A stretch of 64,000 nucleotides of DNA from Grifola frondosa. Its lineage: Eukaryota; Basidiomycota; Agaricomycetes; Polyporales; Grifolaceae. Numbering within the stretch: position 1 is the stretch's first letter; each line of letters begins with the position of its first letter. Below the pieces are notes generated by a model. That model worked only from the letters and a program-made list of their open reading frames with translations. It was not told where the DNA came from and did no database searches. The DNA lies in assembly GCA_001683735.1 (NCBI GenBank), contig LUGG01000005.1:1922001-1986000 (forward strand), in the 5' to 3' direction. Shown here one piece after another: positions 11,124 to 22,438 of the stretch. The position numbers were made by a program, and so were the translations under genes.

Positions 11124-11285
11124 ATAGTTCAGTCATGATTGTCATGATACACATCATCTTCATGGAGCGGGCCGATAAGACAGATCAGTCGCGACACTGA
11201 ATACACGTCGTTATGAGCAATATCAAGTTTCTTTCCGTACGTCATTAATCGAGCGATTTATTCATACACGGTCGGGACCAGGAAG

Positions 11286-13532
11286 TCAGAGTTTGCACTG
11301 AGCGGCTCTTCTCTCAATCAAAGCAGCTTTCGCCTCGGAGCGTGGGCGAATGTTGCATTTGAATGGATCTGGAAAACTGAAATGGTTGACGTTCGAGATA
11401 AGCGTGGGGAGTGGAAGGGATAAGGCGATAGCATACCTCACTAGATTGGGACCGAACGTTGGAGTCACCCCACCCTCGGGCGGCGATATGTCGAACGCAG
11501 CCAACAGTGCTGCGATGACGACGAAGATCGAGTTCTCTGCCAGAGCTTTCCCGGGACAGATTCTTCACATCGGAGTAGGAACGATAGGGTGATGAAGAAA
11601 ATATGAAGGAAAAGGAAACACTGACCGTCTTCCGAAACCAAATATCCAGCTTGCAGGATCAGTAATGGTGTGGGTGGGGTCCAGGAAACGCTCTGGAATG
11701 AACTTCTGCGGATCGTACTTGTCGTTGGGCTCGAGCGAGATCGCCCTTTATGTGAAACATGAGAATCGAGTAATCTTGTCCTGGCGGAGAACACTGGACG
11801 CACCATACATTGGGTACGATTACTGTGCCTTTGGGGATGAAGTATTCCCCGTAGGTGTCATCCTGCCCACTGCTGCGAGAGATGCCTTAACTCCGTCGAT
11901 ATCTGAGCGCAGGTCGAGTAGATGTTATATATTTGGCTTACCTAGAGGAATAACAGGATGCCATCTATGAGATACAATCAGCTCTACCTCCCACAATTCT
12001 AATGTGATAGACCGAAACCTACCTCATAGTCTCTTTAATTATTGCATTGACATAGGGTAGGTGCGGAAGGTCAGCAATGACAGGCATGCGTTCTTCTCCC
12101 ATAAGGTTATCTATTTCTGCTTGAGCCAGCTTTTGTTTCTCCGGGTATAATACCATAACCAAAATGAAGACAAGAATTATAGCGTAGGTCTGCATTCAAA
12201 AGACGATTACGCTCTGAGAATTGAAAATGTGATGTACGAACCGTTTCACCACCGGCTATAGACATGTAAGCATTGCCGTGGATTTGAAGTCTGAATGAAG
12301 TGAAAATACATACCGCCATACATGGATCCAGCGGTCCACTTTACACGACGCTCGAAATTGTCCATATCTGGTTTCTCGAGACCCAAAAGGTGTTGCGTTA
12401 AGGAAGGGGAAGCTGTGCCCTCCGCCTAAACATATGTTTATGTCACTATTTAAATGCATTTGCTCCAGTGGGTTACGCACCATTTGCTTCTTGACATGTT
12501 CAAAAGGCATAGTAACAAGGTGCTCGATCATGTACCTTCCTCTTCTAGCTTCTTGCTGAAAAGGTACCCAAGATGGGAGGTACTTCACTGAAAGCAACGG
12601 TTAAATCGCACCATGGAAGAGACACGAAAGAAGAAGCTCACGGAAAGGCATCAGATCGCACAGATATGCGCCGGGTACAGCGGCTTCGCCAATCATTCGC
12701 ATAGTCGCTTCCGCATGGGTCACGTACTGATACATCTGAGGGCTGTAATCATTGGAGGGAAACAAATACTCACCGGGTTCGATGAAGAATCAATAGGCAG
12801 ACCATAAGTAACAGAGAGAATAATCCTTTCCGAGGTTCTATGAATAACGTTCGGCGTCGCGGGTCTCTTACGTCACGACGACATACTCACAATCGTGCGT
12901 GGGCGAAGAAGTCCTCTGGCCTTTCGAGAAGATCTTTGTTCATCAATGCAGCCAGATCCTCTGCACAATGTGATATTTCTTGACCGCAGTCGCGTTCAGC
13001 GCCAAATGCGCAAGCTTGTGCTGTTCACGCCATTCCTCTCCATATGGAAGATTGGGCATGCTCTTTGGGGCGGGTCAGCAGGCAGAAGGACTGTCTCAAA
13101 AATGACATCTGCGTACACGATTGAGACCCATGAGTTCCCCAACAACAGTGAATTGTGGTCGGTGCGAGTAGATATCTCCCCGTCGGTCCAGGAGGCCGGT
13201 GATCGCTTTCATGGTATTGAGCACGAGCACCGTATTGCCCATCCCATGAAAGAACACAAGATCTCCTATATGTGCAGTCAAGAAGTATGTCGATCATTGA
13301 TGTGAATGGACGTACCATATTCATGGTGGAGTCTCCTGAAGAGTGTCCATGCACCATTCCTTGGGATTGTCAGAATATTACCAAGAAGCGGCTTCGCCGG
13401 CGGGCCAGGTGGATAGACATGGGCGCGCCTGCCCAAACCATACCATCTGCCGATAGAATATAGATTGCTGAGCAGAAAGACAGAGAAGACGGCAAGCCCG
13501 ATGACTGGATCTATGAAGAGCCCTGTGGACAT
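11286..13532 (-). CDS. Cytochrome P450 (block A, P450-1), one frameshift
   Basis: Microsomal P450 of about 500 residues. It starts [20 protein letters not shown], a membrane anchor, followed by the hinge [15 protein letters not shown]. Further exons give [18 protein letters not shown] (C-helix), MYGGGGETTYAII (I-helix region), NAIIKETMR (ExxR), [10 protein letters not shown] and the heme loop [17 protein letters not shown]. It ends [17 protein letters not shown]. The frame is lost at about 12950: CAGAGGATCTGG here against CAGGAGGATCTGG in block B, one G short. All other joints are consistent. About 50 bp upstream the TATA-like box seen in block B is altered to TATGAA. P450s of this kind hydroxylate hydrophobic intermediates, so a tailoring role after the UbiA enzyme is plausible. 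Confidence 0.8.
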
Positions 13533-14261
13533 TTCGTTTGATGGATGTGAGAGCTGAGCGCTCACCTTGAAGAAGTGTGCTCTTCATATCCTTCCCGTGT
13601 TCTCGCTAGCCGCGCGCTCAGAGGAGCTTTCTTCCGCCATTTCTGTTTAGTGGCATGTTCATCATGACAGCGCCGCCTCTGGGCTGTTGTACCTTGGCGC
13701 CAATCGCTCGTGGACAATCGTAGTCCCCTCCTAGTAGCACTGCTACATTGTTCAAAATTGTTCAAAAGGTCGCTTATCACCCCTTCAGCGCATCTTGGTG
13801 TCAGTCGGTCCGCTCCCGGAGGCCTGTTGTTTGCCGCTTGCAATGCCTTGCATGCCTTGCGATTAACGCTGCATGCGATCACAGTTGGGTTAATCATGAA
13901 CGCCACATAAGATGCTTTGAAATATCATTGAAACTAGAGAAGTTCTAACCACATTAGCATAGCGTCGCAGCAGGATGTCGTGATAGGTTGCCACATATGC
14001 CGTCATATATTCGGAGTCCAGTGGCACGTCTGTTGATCTCATCATGACTCTCATGCGGGAAAAAATCGCAGGAATCTAATCAACGACGTACTTCCACGAA
14101 ATCAAATTCGGCTCGCTTGTATACATATCAACAACTTGGCGATGTAGGTTACGGTCAATTGATGTTAAGGAGTAAGACGGGAAAATCGGAAACCAGCGAT
14201 GATGGGACCCAATACGATGAAACCTTCGACAGCAGAACCTGAGGCAAGATGTGACATTCAT

Positions 14262-16285
14262 TTACCCGCATCCCACAGTAGACAGCAGCTCTTCTGCATT
14301 CGGTCGAGGCACAAATCTGCACTTGAACGGCTTTGGAGCCCTGCAAAGAAATTACAATGAGAAAATGCACGATATATGTAGGAATGACTTAGGAACAAAC
14401 GTTGTCGCGAAGTCCAGCGGCGGCGGACATGGCTTGCCGTCTTTGATTTCTGGGAGAATCGTGAACAGGGTCAAGATGCGTGCGACCACCAAGTAGACGA
14501 TGGCGTCCGCAAAATGCACCCCTGGGCATCGCCTGCCTCACAACGTCAAAATCGAGGTGCAGACATGGAGGACCACTCACCTTCGGCCGAACCCGAAGAT
14601 CAGAGTTCGCGGATCCGGGGGAGTGGTGCCGTTTGTGGGCACGAATCGCTCAGGCAAGAACTTGTCCGAGTCTGAATAGACGATTGGATCGTGCATCATA
14701 GCCCTATCATGTGCGAGCCATGTTAAGCATACCCTAATACGTTCCATACACATCCTACCAGATATTGGCTAAAATCCAGGTCTTCTTTGGAATTCTGAGA
14801 CCACAGTACTCTTCTTCTTGGTAGTTGCTGTGTGTCGCTAGTGGGATAGATGGATTGAATCGATGAACTTCTTGCACCACTGCATCGACAAAGCGGAGAG
14901 CATGACGATCCTTAGGGCCTGGAAGTCTATCTCGGCCAACGGCGGACACGATTTCTTGAAACGCGCGCTCCTGTACATCTTGATTACATGCCATGAGAAT
15001 AAGAAACGTTAAGACGGTTCCGGAAAGCTAATGCGTGTGCATCAGCTTCTCGTAATGATTCTCGAATGTGACCACACATACCGTTTCAGTCCCAGCTGTG
15101 ATATACATGTTATGAGTGTCGTTGGACCTGAGCGATATCACGAGCTCACCGCTGAATAGACTTCCAGCTGCGCACATAATGACATCTTCATCATCTGAAG
15201 AATGGCTGGCTGGCAGTTTATCAAGAGCTTGTCGTATAAAGGAAGGCTTCGCACAACCTCGAGCCTATGGTATAAGCATCATCGAACGTTAACGTCAGAA
15301 AAAAGATAAGCTCTGCTTACTACTTGAGCTTTCACTTCATAAAATGGCTCCCGCGTCATTTTGATGAAGAGATCTTTGGCGCGCATTGCCCAGCGTTTGA
15401 ACCCAGCTCCGGGCATCCATGACGGGACCCACATTACTACACGAAGGATTGATATCGTGCCAAGAATATCTCAACACAATTGGCCTTACAAGCAGGGATA
15501 GAATCGACCATCCATCGGCCGGGCTGAAGAGCTTCGCCAGTATGGTGCATAACCTTGTTGGCCACCTTGATGTATTCGTCGTCGGGATTACGACCATATG
15601 TAAACCGTCCGATAAGCTCCTGCATATTGCTGCGCACCGTGTTGTCATATGAGGTCATTGCTGCGAGCGGGGAAACGTGAAAGCTCACCTTTCCACAGAC
15701 TCATAAAAGAGTCAGGAGAGCGTAAAATGTCAAGGCAAAGCTGAGCAGACTGGGTGTCCAAGGCTAATCCAAGTGTCGTTGACAATATTGATATTTAGCG
15801 CGCCGTGAAGGGCTCTCCGCATTCTCTTCAGCCGTTCGCCATAATACGTAAAGCCCACATTGTTTTGCCTGCCCAGAAGTTCCACCATAGGGAACCTTGG
15901 TCGACAAGCAAAGGATTTGCGCTTCTCTAGGAGGTCAATCGCTGCAGATGTGGTATTGACGACAATGATTGGGCGACCAGGTGTGGGCAAGGATATAAGG
16001 GGACCTGGACGCCAGCATATTTGAGCATAGGCGAAGTAGAATAAGCAAAGCATTGGCGTTGAGCTACCTAGGGTCTTAGACCATCTGGCGTAGGCCATCC
16101 ATGGTTTCTCCTCAGCTTCCTGTTTAGCTGCGGGTGCTGTAAAGATACATGTCAGTACGCGTTGAATGCAGAGACGATGACAACGGACTCGGAGGTAGTG
16201 GCAGTCGGCGTCGGTGACTTATCACAAGCTGAAACACAAGAAACACAACGACAACGATGAATGATAGAACGACGATTGTTATCAT
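14262..16285 (-). CDS. Cytochrome P450 (block A, P450-2), frameshifted
   Basis: A different P450 subgroup from its neighbour. It starts MITIVVLSFIVVVVFLVFQL (anchor), then RRRLPLPPSP. Further exons give GPLISLPTPGRPIIVVNTTS, RMRRALHGALNI, MTSYDNTVRSNMQELIG, AAGSLFS with AGTET (I-helix), VDAVVQEVHRFNP (ExxR), LRIPKKTWILANIW, DKFLPERF and the heme loop FGFGRRRCPGVHFADAI. It ends in NAEELLSTVGCG-stop. Relative to the block B copy, two bases are missing near 15750 (after DTWISL), which shifts the frame before AQLCLDILRSP. The heme and ExxR motifs are otherwise intact, so the loss may be recent or a sequence error. It is transcribed away from the plus-strand P450 at 16738, with which it shares a promoter region. 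Confidence 0.75.
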
Positions 16286-16737
16286 CGTGTGGACACGTCA
16301 AGCTGCAATTAAGAAAGATGAATGGTCATGGTCATTAAAATGAGTATTTACAGTCCAACTGTGGTTTTCACGTACGCTTGAGAGTCATGGGACCACCTGC
16401 AGGCGTCTTGAACATAAAATATTGGGAGTAAGTAGAACGAGACACGATGACCGGCTCAGCGTAAAGGCGCGGACCGTCGCGGACGCTTGACCGTATTCCA
16501 TCAATGATCATATGCCCTTCGGGTCGCTTCTGCAATTCTTGGCCCATGCAATCGATGAGACGGCGTGAAAAAGGGAGGCAATCGAATGACCGATGCGATC
16601 GGGCCCGAGGAGTGTATGATTACATAATAATTGCGGGACCCTAGAGACTGCTATGGGTCGATTCGAATCGGCTTCCACCACATCATCTCAGTATATGAAT
16701 ACTGCATGGAGGTCAGCTATTACATTCCCTCAAAGCG
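16286..16737. promoter_or_regulatory. Divergent intergenic region between two P450s
   Basis: About 450 bp separates the start codons of a minus-strand and a plus-strand P450, so both promoters should lie here. The equivalent stretch in block B (36748-37085) is only partly conserved. No specific binding site can be named with confidence. Confidence 0.4.
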
Positions 16738-19003
16738 ATGTTATTCTCAACAGTGCTTTCAGAATCCGTGGTGGCACGCACCGTTGTGCTCTCTCTTCTG
16801 TCGGTTTTCGTGTATGCTGTCGTTAGCAAGTTTGCAACTCGTCGCGGGCGACTTCCACCAGGACCTCCAGCGAAGCCAATTATTGGCAACATCCTGACTT
16901 TGCCGAGAAGTGGAGCATGGTTACTATTAACCAAGTACAAGGACACCTTTGGTGCGTTCTATTCGATTTATGTTCCTAATCTTTGGATGCCGACATTGAC
17001 TCGGGCACAGGAGATCTTGTCTTCCTTCATGGTCTGGGGAATCAGGTATTGGTCCTCAACTCCATGAAGGCAATCAACGACTTGGTCGATAAAAGGGCCA
17101 ATGTATACTCTCATCGCCCAGTTTTTACTGTCGTCGGTGAACTCATGGGTCTCGGTCAGGTAAGCAGGACTGTTCGCGTATGCTGGTTCGTGCGTCCGTA
17201 TTCGCTTCGGCGTTTCACAGAGTATGCCACTCCTGCCGTATGGAAAGGAATGGAGAGAGCATCGAAAGCTTGCGCATGTAGCCCTGAGTCCCGCCGCAGT
17301 CAAGAAGTATCATGGCGTTCAAGAGGATATTGCCGCATTAATGAACAGAGACTTCTTGGACAGACCGGAGGACTTTTTCTCTCACGTGCGATTGTGAGTG
17401 TATGCGACGTATTGTTTAAGTTTCAAACATTCATTTTTTGTTCGCAGAACCATGGGCCGACTTATCTTATCTGTCACCTACGGTCTATCCGTCGATACTG
17501 CAGATAGTCAAGTGAGTTTTATATCAACATATGCATTCACGTCTGTTTATTCGGTTTCAGTATATCACTCATGCTGAAGAGACGATGCATATTATCGAAG
17601 ACGGCGTGGTCCCCGGAGCCTTCCTTTGCGATTTCATTCCAATGAGTGGGTCGTTCCTAGATTTCAATGGTCTTTATATGCTCATAACTCCACGCGCAGT
17701 GAAGTGGCTTCCATCCTGGGTGCCGTTCCAGCGAGAGCAGCCAGGGAAAGGCTATGATAGAGCGTCTTGTGAGCATGCCGTTTGAGCATGTCAAAAAAGA
17801 GATGGTGGGTCGTATTCTCAAGCGTACTGCGCGCATGTAGTGACGAGTCATAGGCAGAGGGGGTCGCTCCTCCTTCGTTGGCACAAGACCTGCTGCGCCT
17901 TGAGACCGAGAACAAGGAGGAGCTTGAACGTCGCGTGAAGTGGACCACAGGGGCCTTGTACGGAGGTGAGCAACGCTATTTATTCTAGCATAAAACGGTG
18001 CTCAGTAATATGCATGGGTAGCTGGTGGGGAGTCGGTCAGTCGATCTTTCGTGCGACTCGTATTTACACTCATCCGTTCTAGACATATGCGACTGTTCTC
18101 ACGTTTATGATGCCATGGCTCTGAACCCGGACAAGCAGAAACTAGCGCAAGCTGAAATCGATCGGGTCGTGGGCACAGACCGCATGCCGATGATGGTCGA
18201 CCTTCCGGATTTGCCCTACGTCAATGCCATGATTAAAGAAACAATGAGGTGAGCTTTTCTGATTTCATTTGGTCGTGAATGCGTTTCTTAGCGAATCGTG
18301 AGCTAGGTGGCATCCTGTCTTACCCTGGGTAAATATTTTGCTTCTAGTTTTTTAGTCCCTTACGATGTGAGTGCTCCAAGGTATCGCTCGTAGGAGCGCG
18401 GAGGACGATACATACGAAGGATACTTCATACCGAAAGGAACGATCGTGATACCAAATTCTTGGTAAGTCTTCCGCGACATTTGTAGCGTCTGCACTGTCT
18501 TAATAACGATCCTTTTGTTTCTAACGACAGGGCTATCTCACTCGAGCCAAACGACAAATACGACCCCAAATCCTTCATACCCGAACGCTTCCTCGATCAG
18601 ACTCAATCCACCATTGATCCCGCGAGTTACGCCTTCGGTTACGGGCGACGGTTAGTCTTCACCTCGATATGATGTCCAATTCGTCTCATACATCATTTCC
18701 AGAATCTGCCCTGGAAAGGCGATGGCAGAGAACTCGGTGTTCGTCCTCATCACCGGGATACTGGCAGCATTCGATATCTCCCCGCCCGAAGGAGGCTTGA
18801 CTCCACGATTTGGTCCTAGCCTCGTCAGGTATGTTCATCCGTTTCGGTATTCTCTCCCTCATGTCTGATCGTTGCTAACCTATTCATTAAGCTATCCGGA
18901 GCCATTCGAGTGTCGTATTCGGCCCCGATCGGAAGCGAAGGCTGCGCTGGTCCGGCGGAGGGCTGCCCAGTGCAAGTTGATTCGCTGCTCTGTGTCGTGC
19001 TGA
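16738..19003 (+). CDS. Cytochrome P450 (block A, P450-3), two frameshifts
   Basis: Same subgroup as P450-1, opposite strand. It has an N-terminal anchor ([19 protein letters not shown]), hinge [73 protein letters not shown] (ExxR), [15 protein letters not shown] and heme loop [19 protein letters not shown]. It ends [17 protein letters not shown]. The frame slips near 17750 (before [17 protein letters not shown]) and near 18110 (a base missing before [16 protein letters not shown]), so as read it is not translatable end to end. Catalytic motifs are conserved. Only the last exon survives in block B (37101-37182), and another 3' remnant lies at 42590-43185. Confidence 0.75.
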
Positions 19004-19295
19004 GACGTATCCCATGGACTAGTGTCGATGTTCGGCCGATGTGTTTGTCGCTGCTGATTTTAACTGGAGTATATCCAAATTCGTCGGAACCGAGATATGA
19101 TTGATAAGAAACGTCTCGCGAGATGTTCTTAATGATGGTGCATTTGCTACATCCCCGTCGTGTCGGAGATATGTACATGGATATTTGAGGAAGCTTATCT
19201 TTTGCACCGGACTTAGTATCAAACCCAGCTGGCAGTCAAGCGATCGAGGCAGTTAAACCACGCCCCAAAGGACCCGAGCACGACACGTCTCAAGG

Positions 19296-19341
19296 TATCG
19301 TTGCTATAGACGAACATGATTTTCGGGGCGCTTTCAGACAT
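19296..19341 (-). pseudogene. 5' remnant of proline-iminopeptidase-like gene
   Basis: On the reverse strand this begins MSESAPKIMFVYSNDT, matching the start MSETTGKITFAHGNDT of the gene at 37617-38579. The leader just upstream (GATAGTCTGCATCC) is also shared. Similarity ends within about 20 codons, so only the first part of the gene remains. Confidence 0.65.
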
Positions 19342-19914
19342 GATTGGAGGATGCAGACTATCGCCACCGATGTATCCCGGAAAGCGTCCGTATGCAAAGC
19401 GTTCAAATACGGCGATGACGAAACCGAGCTGACCAGTGGATGGATTCGTATGCTAGAGATGGTTGAGCCTTTCTCTGTTCATTTCAATGGTCTGTGATGG
19501 ATAATTGGATAAGTACTGACTCAGGCCTCGCTGACTAGGAAGATCGAAAAGGTTTGAACCAAATAACTTGGCGCTTATGTTAGGCGCTTAAGCGGGTTGT
19601 TTTACTCCATCAAACCGTACGAGCGAAGACTCTCCGTTCTGACTGGCCTGTTGAGGGAATTCAGCACACTGTACCAATGCGGTGTATTTTCCGTCCAGCG
19701 GGTGACGTGGAATCTCTAATCTCGACCGTGACGAGTATGTGGGTTGTGTATAGGTTATATTGTTGATGTGATGAATCTAACCTCTCACATCTTTTCGCGG
19801 ATATTTTCACCACATGTTATGGCAGGGAATTGATATCTAAAAAATCGACACATACTAATGCGCATGAAAACATCTGGTAGTACAAATCGTGCAATGTTTC
19901 CCGAGCTCAAACGT
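19342..19914. other. Intergenic, nothing recognised
   Basis: No ORF with motifs. The first part is the leader of the iminopeptidase remnant. Confidence 0.4.
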
Positions 19915-21208
19915 TCAAATTGACTCTCCTCCCTTCCTTCGCACTCTCTTAATTGCTTCCACATGGCGCTGGATGAGGACCGCGTCGTCGAAAGTAGGGT
20001 ACACACCTCCAGAACCCTTCGCGAACTCCTCGAATGCTCTTCCAGTATTACCCAGTGTATCCTGCCCCTCCAGCACCTTCATCTCCTTCCCGTTCAAAAT
20101 GACCTTCTCTGGTACGAAGCTCTGCATGAAAGTTCCCATAGGCGCTTCACTCTCGATACGAATATGGCCTTTGTCCCCATCGATGAGCCAAAGCACACTA
20201 GGACGTGCCTTGTCACCTGGCGTCGTCGAGGTAATACCTCCGCGCCACGTCGCTGTTAGGATGGCCCCAGAATCTTTCAACAAGCCAGTGAAAGCAAACT
20301 GGTCCGGGCTGTTTGAAGGGACACTACCACCCGTGGGCTTGCCAGTGATATCGACGAACTTTGCTTCATGAAAGAACTGCGCTGTTGTAGAGGACACGGA
20401 GCTGAGAGGCCCGAGCACGAAGATGAGAGCGCTGAGGTTGTGTGCCATGACGACATCGATGGCCGTGGCGCCTGCATGCGAGGTGAGCGAATCTCTGGAA
20501 GTTCAATGCAGAGCCTAACACACCACTCTTCGCATCCAGAGAGTACACATCTCGCTCCTGGCAAAATGGAGTCCAGTAAGGTATCTCTGCGGGGTTACTA
20601 CCAACCTACATATTGCGAGTAACCGTCAATACCCGTGTTACGGATACGTATGTCATAGAAGACCTACCCAGGTCGCGGAAATAACTTTGCCGATCTTTCC
20701 CGACGACACCCACTCCCTCACCTAGCAGAACAAAATATATCGGAACGTGACTTAGGCATAGATGGCACGTTTACCTTCTTGACAACCGGGTTCTGCCACG
20801 ACTGTGCGCCGACCATTGTTCTGACACCCTTGCGGCGTGCAGCCTCAGCGATCTCGGTCGCCTCTTGCAAACTAGTCCCCAACGGCCATTCGACGAATAC
20901 ATCTTTTCCATGTTTAATTGCTGGCATAACGGCCGCCTTATGTTCGGGCCCCTTTATTGCGACTACGACGAAATCCACTTCAGGATCCGCAGCAATCTGG
21001 TTGGTGCTGCCATGGTAGGGCTTCACCGGGCGCTTCGTTAGCTCGGAGTACTTCTTTGCGGAGGCAGAGGCAGACTGAGAGGAGGTGGTCGAGACCGCGG
21101 TAATAGCATATTGTGCGGAGAGCGGGGGTTGAAGGAGGGGGGTGCCAGTGCAAAGGATGCCCACCCGGTGTTCGAGAGTCCGACGAATCCTATTTTGATC
21201 GGAGTCAT
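19915..21208 (-). CDS. Gal80-like Gfo/Idh/MocA oxidoreductase (copy 2, one frameshift)
   Basis: Inverted paralogue of the gene at 68-1387, with the same exon plan. It starts MTPIKIGFVGLSNTGWAS (Rossmann loop) and has VVVAIKGPEHKAAVMPAI and VFVEWPLGTS, the typical Gal80-like EWPLG. Short middle exons follow (VREWVSSGKIGKVISATW, then GSNPAEIPYWTPF). The last exon starts MAHNLSALIFVLGPLSS and ends at 19915. After ALAPP the frame slips by one base in a run of six C (about 21141-21146), where seven would keep the frame. Outside that run the reading is clean, so this may be an assembly error. It probably binds NAD(P); the substrate is unknown. Position at the edge of block A suggests association with the cluster but does not prove it. 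Confidence 0.8.
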
Positions 21209-22438
21209 GGTGTGTGCCTGCTGTTTCGAATGGTTTCTGCCCATAATGTCGCTGTATTGAGGAGCTGATGAATACGCACCAAGATTCAGATATGGCGATG
21301 GGAGCGGCGAACGACGTCTTGTAGATACCAGGTGTCTGGGAACCAGAATTCTAGTGAGTTCAACAGCAGCTTAGAACACTGCTCGCTTCTTGCCGTTCGG
21401 TGTGCATGAATACAGATATCCTAAAATTATCCAGGAGGCTCAAAATGGCATGACGTATCTCCGTCGTTGCACCGACATCCCACATATTGATGTCTGCGTG
21501 TCACCACATGTGCTTTATTGCAGAACCCCCAGAGACCTTCGCGGGTTAACTTGCAGTCGAGTCATCCTCCATCTTTCAATGAAAAACTTCATGAAGGGCT
21601 CGTGGCCGGCTGTCGCCATGATAATCTCTCGAAGTTGATATTTCGTGTTGCAATTGAGAGAAGACTGACGGTCGGGATGTCGGACGGCAAGGGTTCTAGC
21701 AATGAGGTGGCCATTGCGGGCCTCATTCTTCTACAGATCATCATAAACTATTCAGAGTCTGCCAGCTCCACATACGGCGAAGATGTATACTGGCGTCTAA
21801 GACATCAGCGAACCCCAGTTCGGAGAGTATCTATGCGTTCCCGAAACTTTGTTCGTTTGCAGAATTACTCATTGTCCGTCAGGTACCCGTTTGTCGTTGG
21901 ATGACTCTAGCATGTGGCTAAATAGTGCCTGCGTTGCATTGCCTTGCTCATATCATCACGTACGCTACCTCTGATACATATCACATCAATCAAGAAAGAA
22001 TACTTTCACCATGCACCGTGCTGGTAGGTTAAATTTCCATCCGCTAGACAAGTTCGGTGGACCCATTTGCCATATGTGGCTTGCCAGTTATTTGACTTTT
22101 ACTTGGCTTTGGATAATGCAACTGAACCTTATGCAGAATATATTTGGTCATCTGGGGTGAGGAACGTGTTCGGTGATGTGCGAACGCGATCGTGTTCATC
22201 AGCCCAACAACTCGAGTTACATTCGGAAGCAGTGACCCTGTACATCAAACACTGATACAACGTCTTCAACATACATCTTCTGATAAATACGTCAAGTATA
22301 CGAACACCGACATAATAATAGCACACAATGAGACCCAGACGTCGACGAGTTTCCAGCAGCCTCAGTTTGATTTCTGATTGGTTGTGTAGCAGAATATGTC
22401 AGTAGCTGTCCCAGAAATAACCACAGATATCCTCGTGC
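21209..22438. other. Intergenic, no supported gene
   Basis: Several short ORFs (for example 21518-21904) lack motifs and matching splice partners. I see nothing else. Confidence 0.45.

Larger units (their letters stand above)
10264..19341. repeat. Segmental duplication, block A
   Basis: Collinear with 29458-38579: UbiA last exon, MFS gene, P450 (-), P450 (-), P450 (+) and start of an iminopeptidase gene, in the same order and orientation. Similarity also covers introns and flanks. In this copy the UbiA gene and the third P450 are complete, the MFS gene is reduced to its 5' part, and the iminopeptidase to its first codons. Confidence 0.85.
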
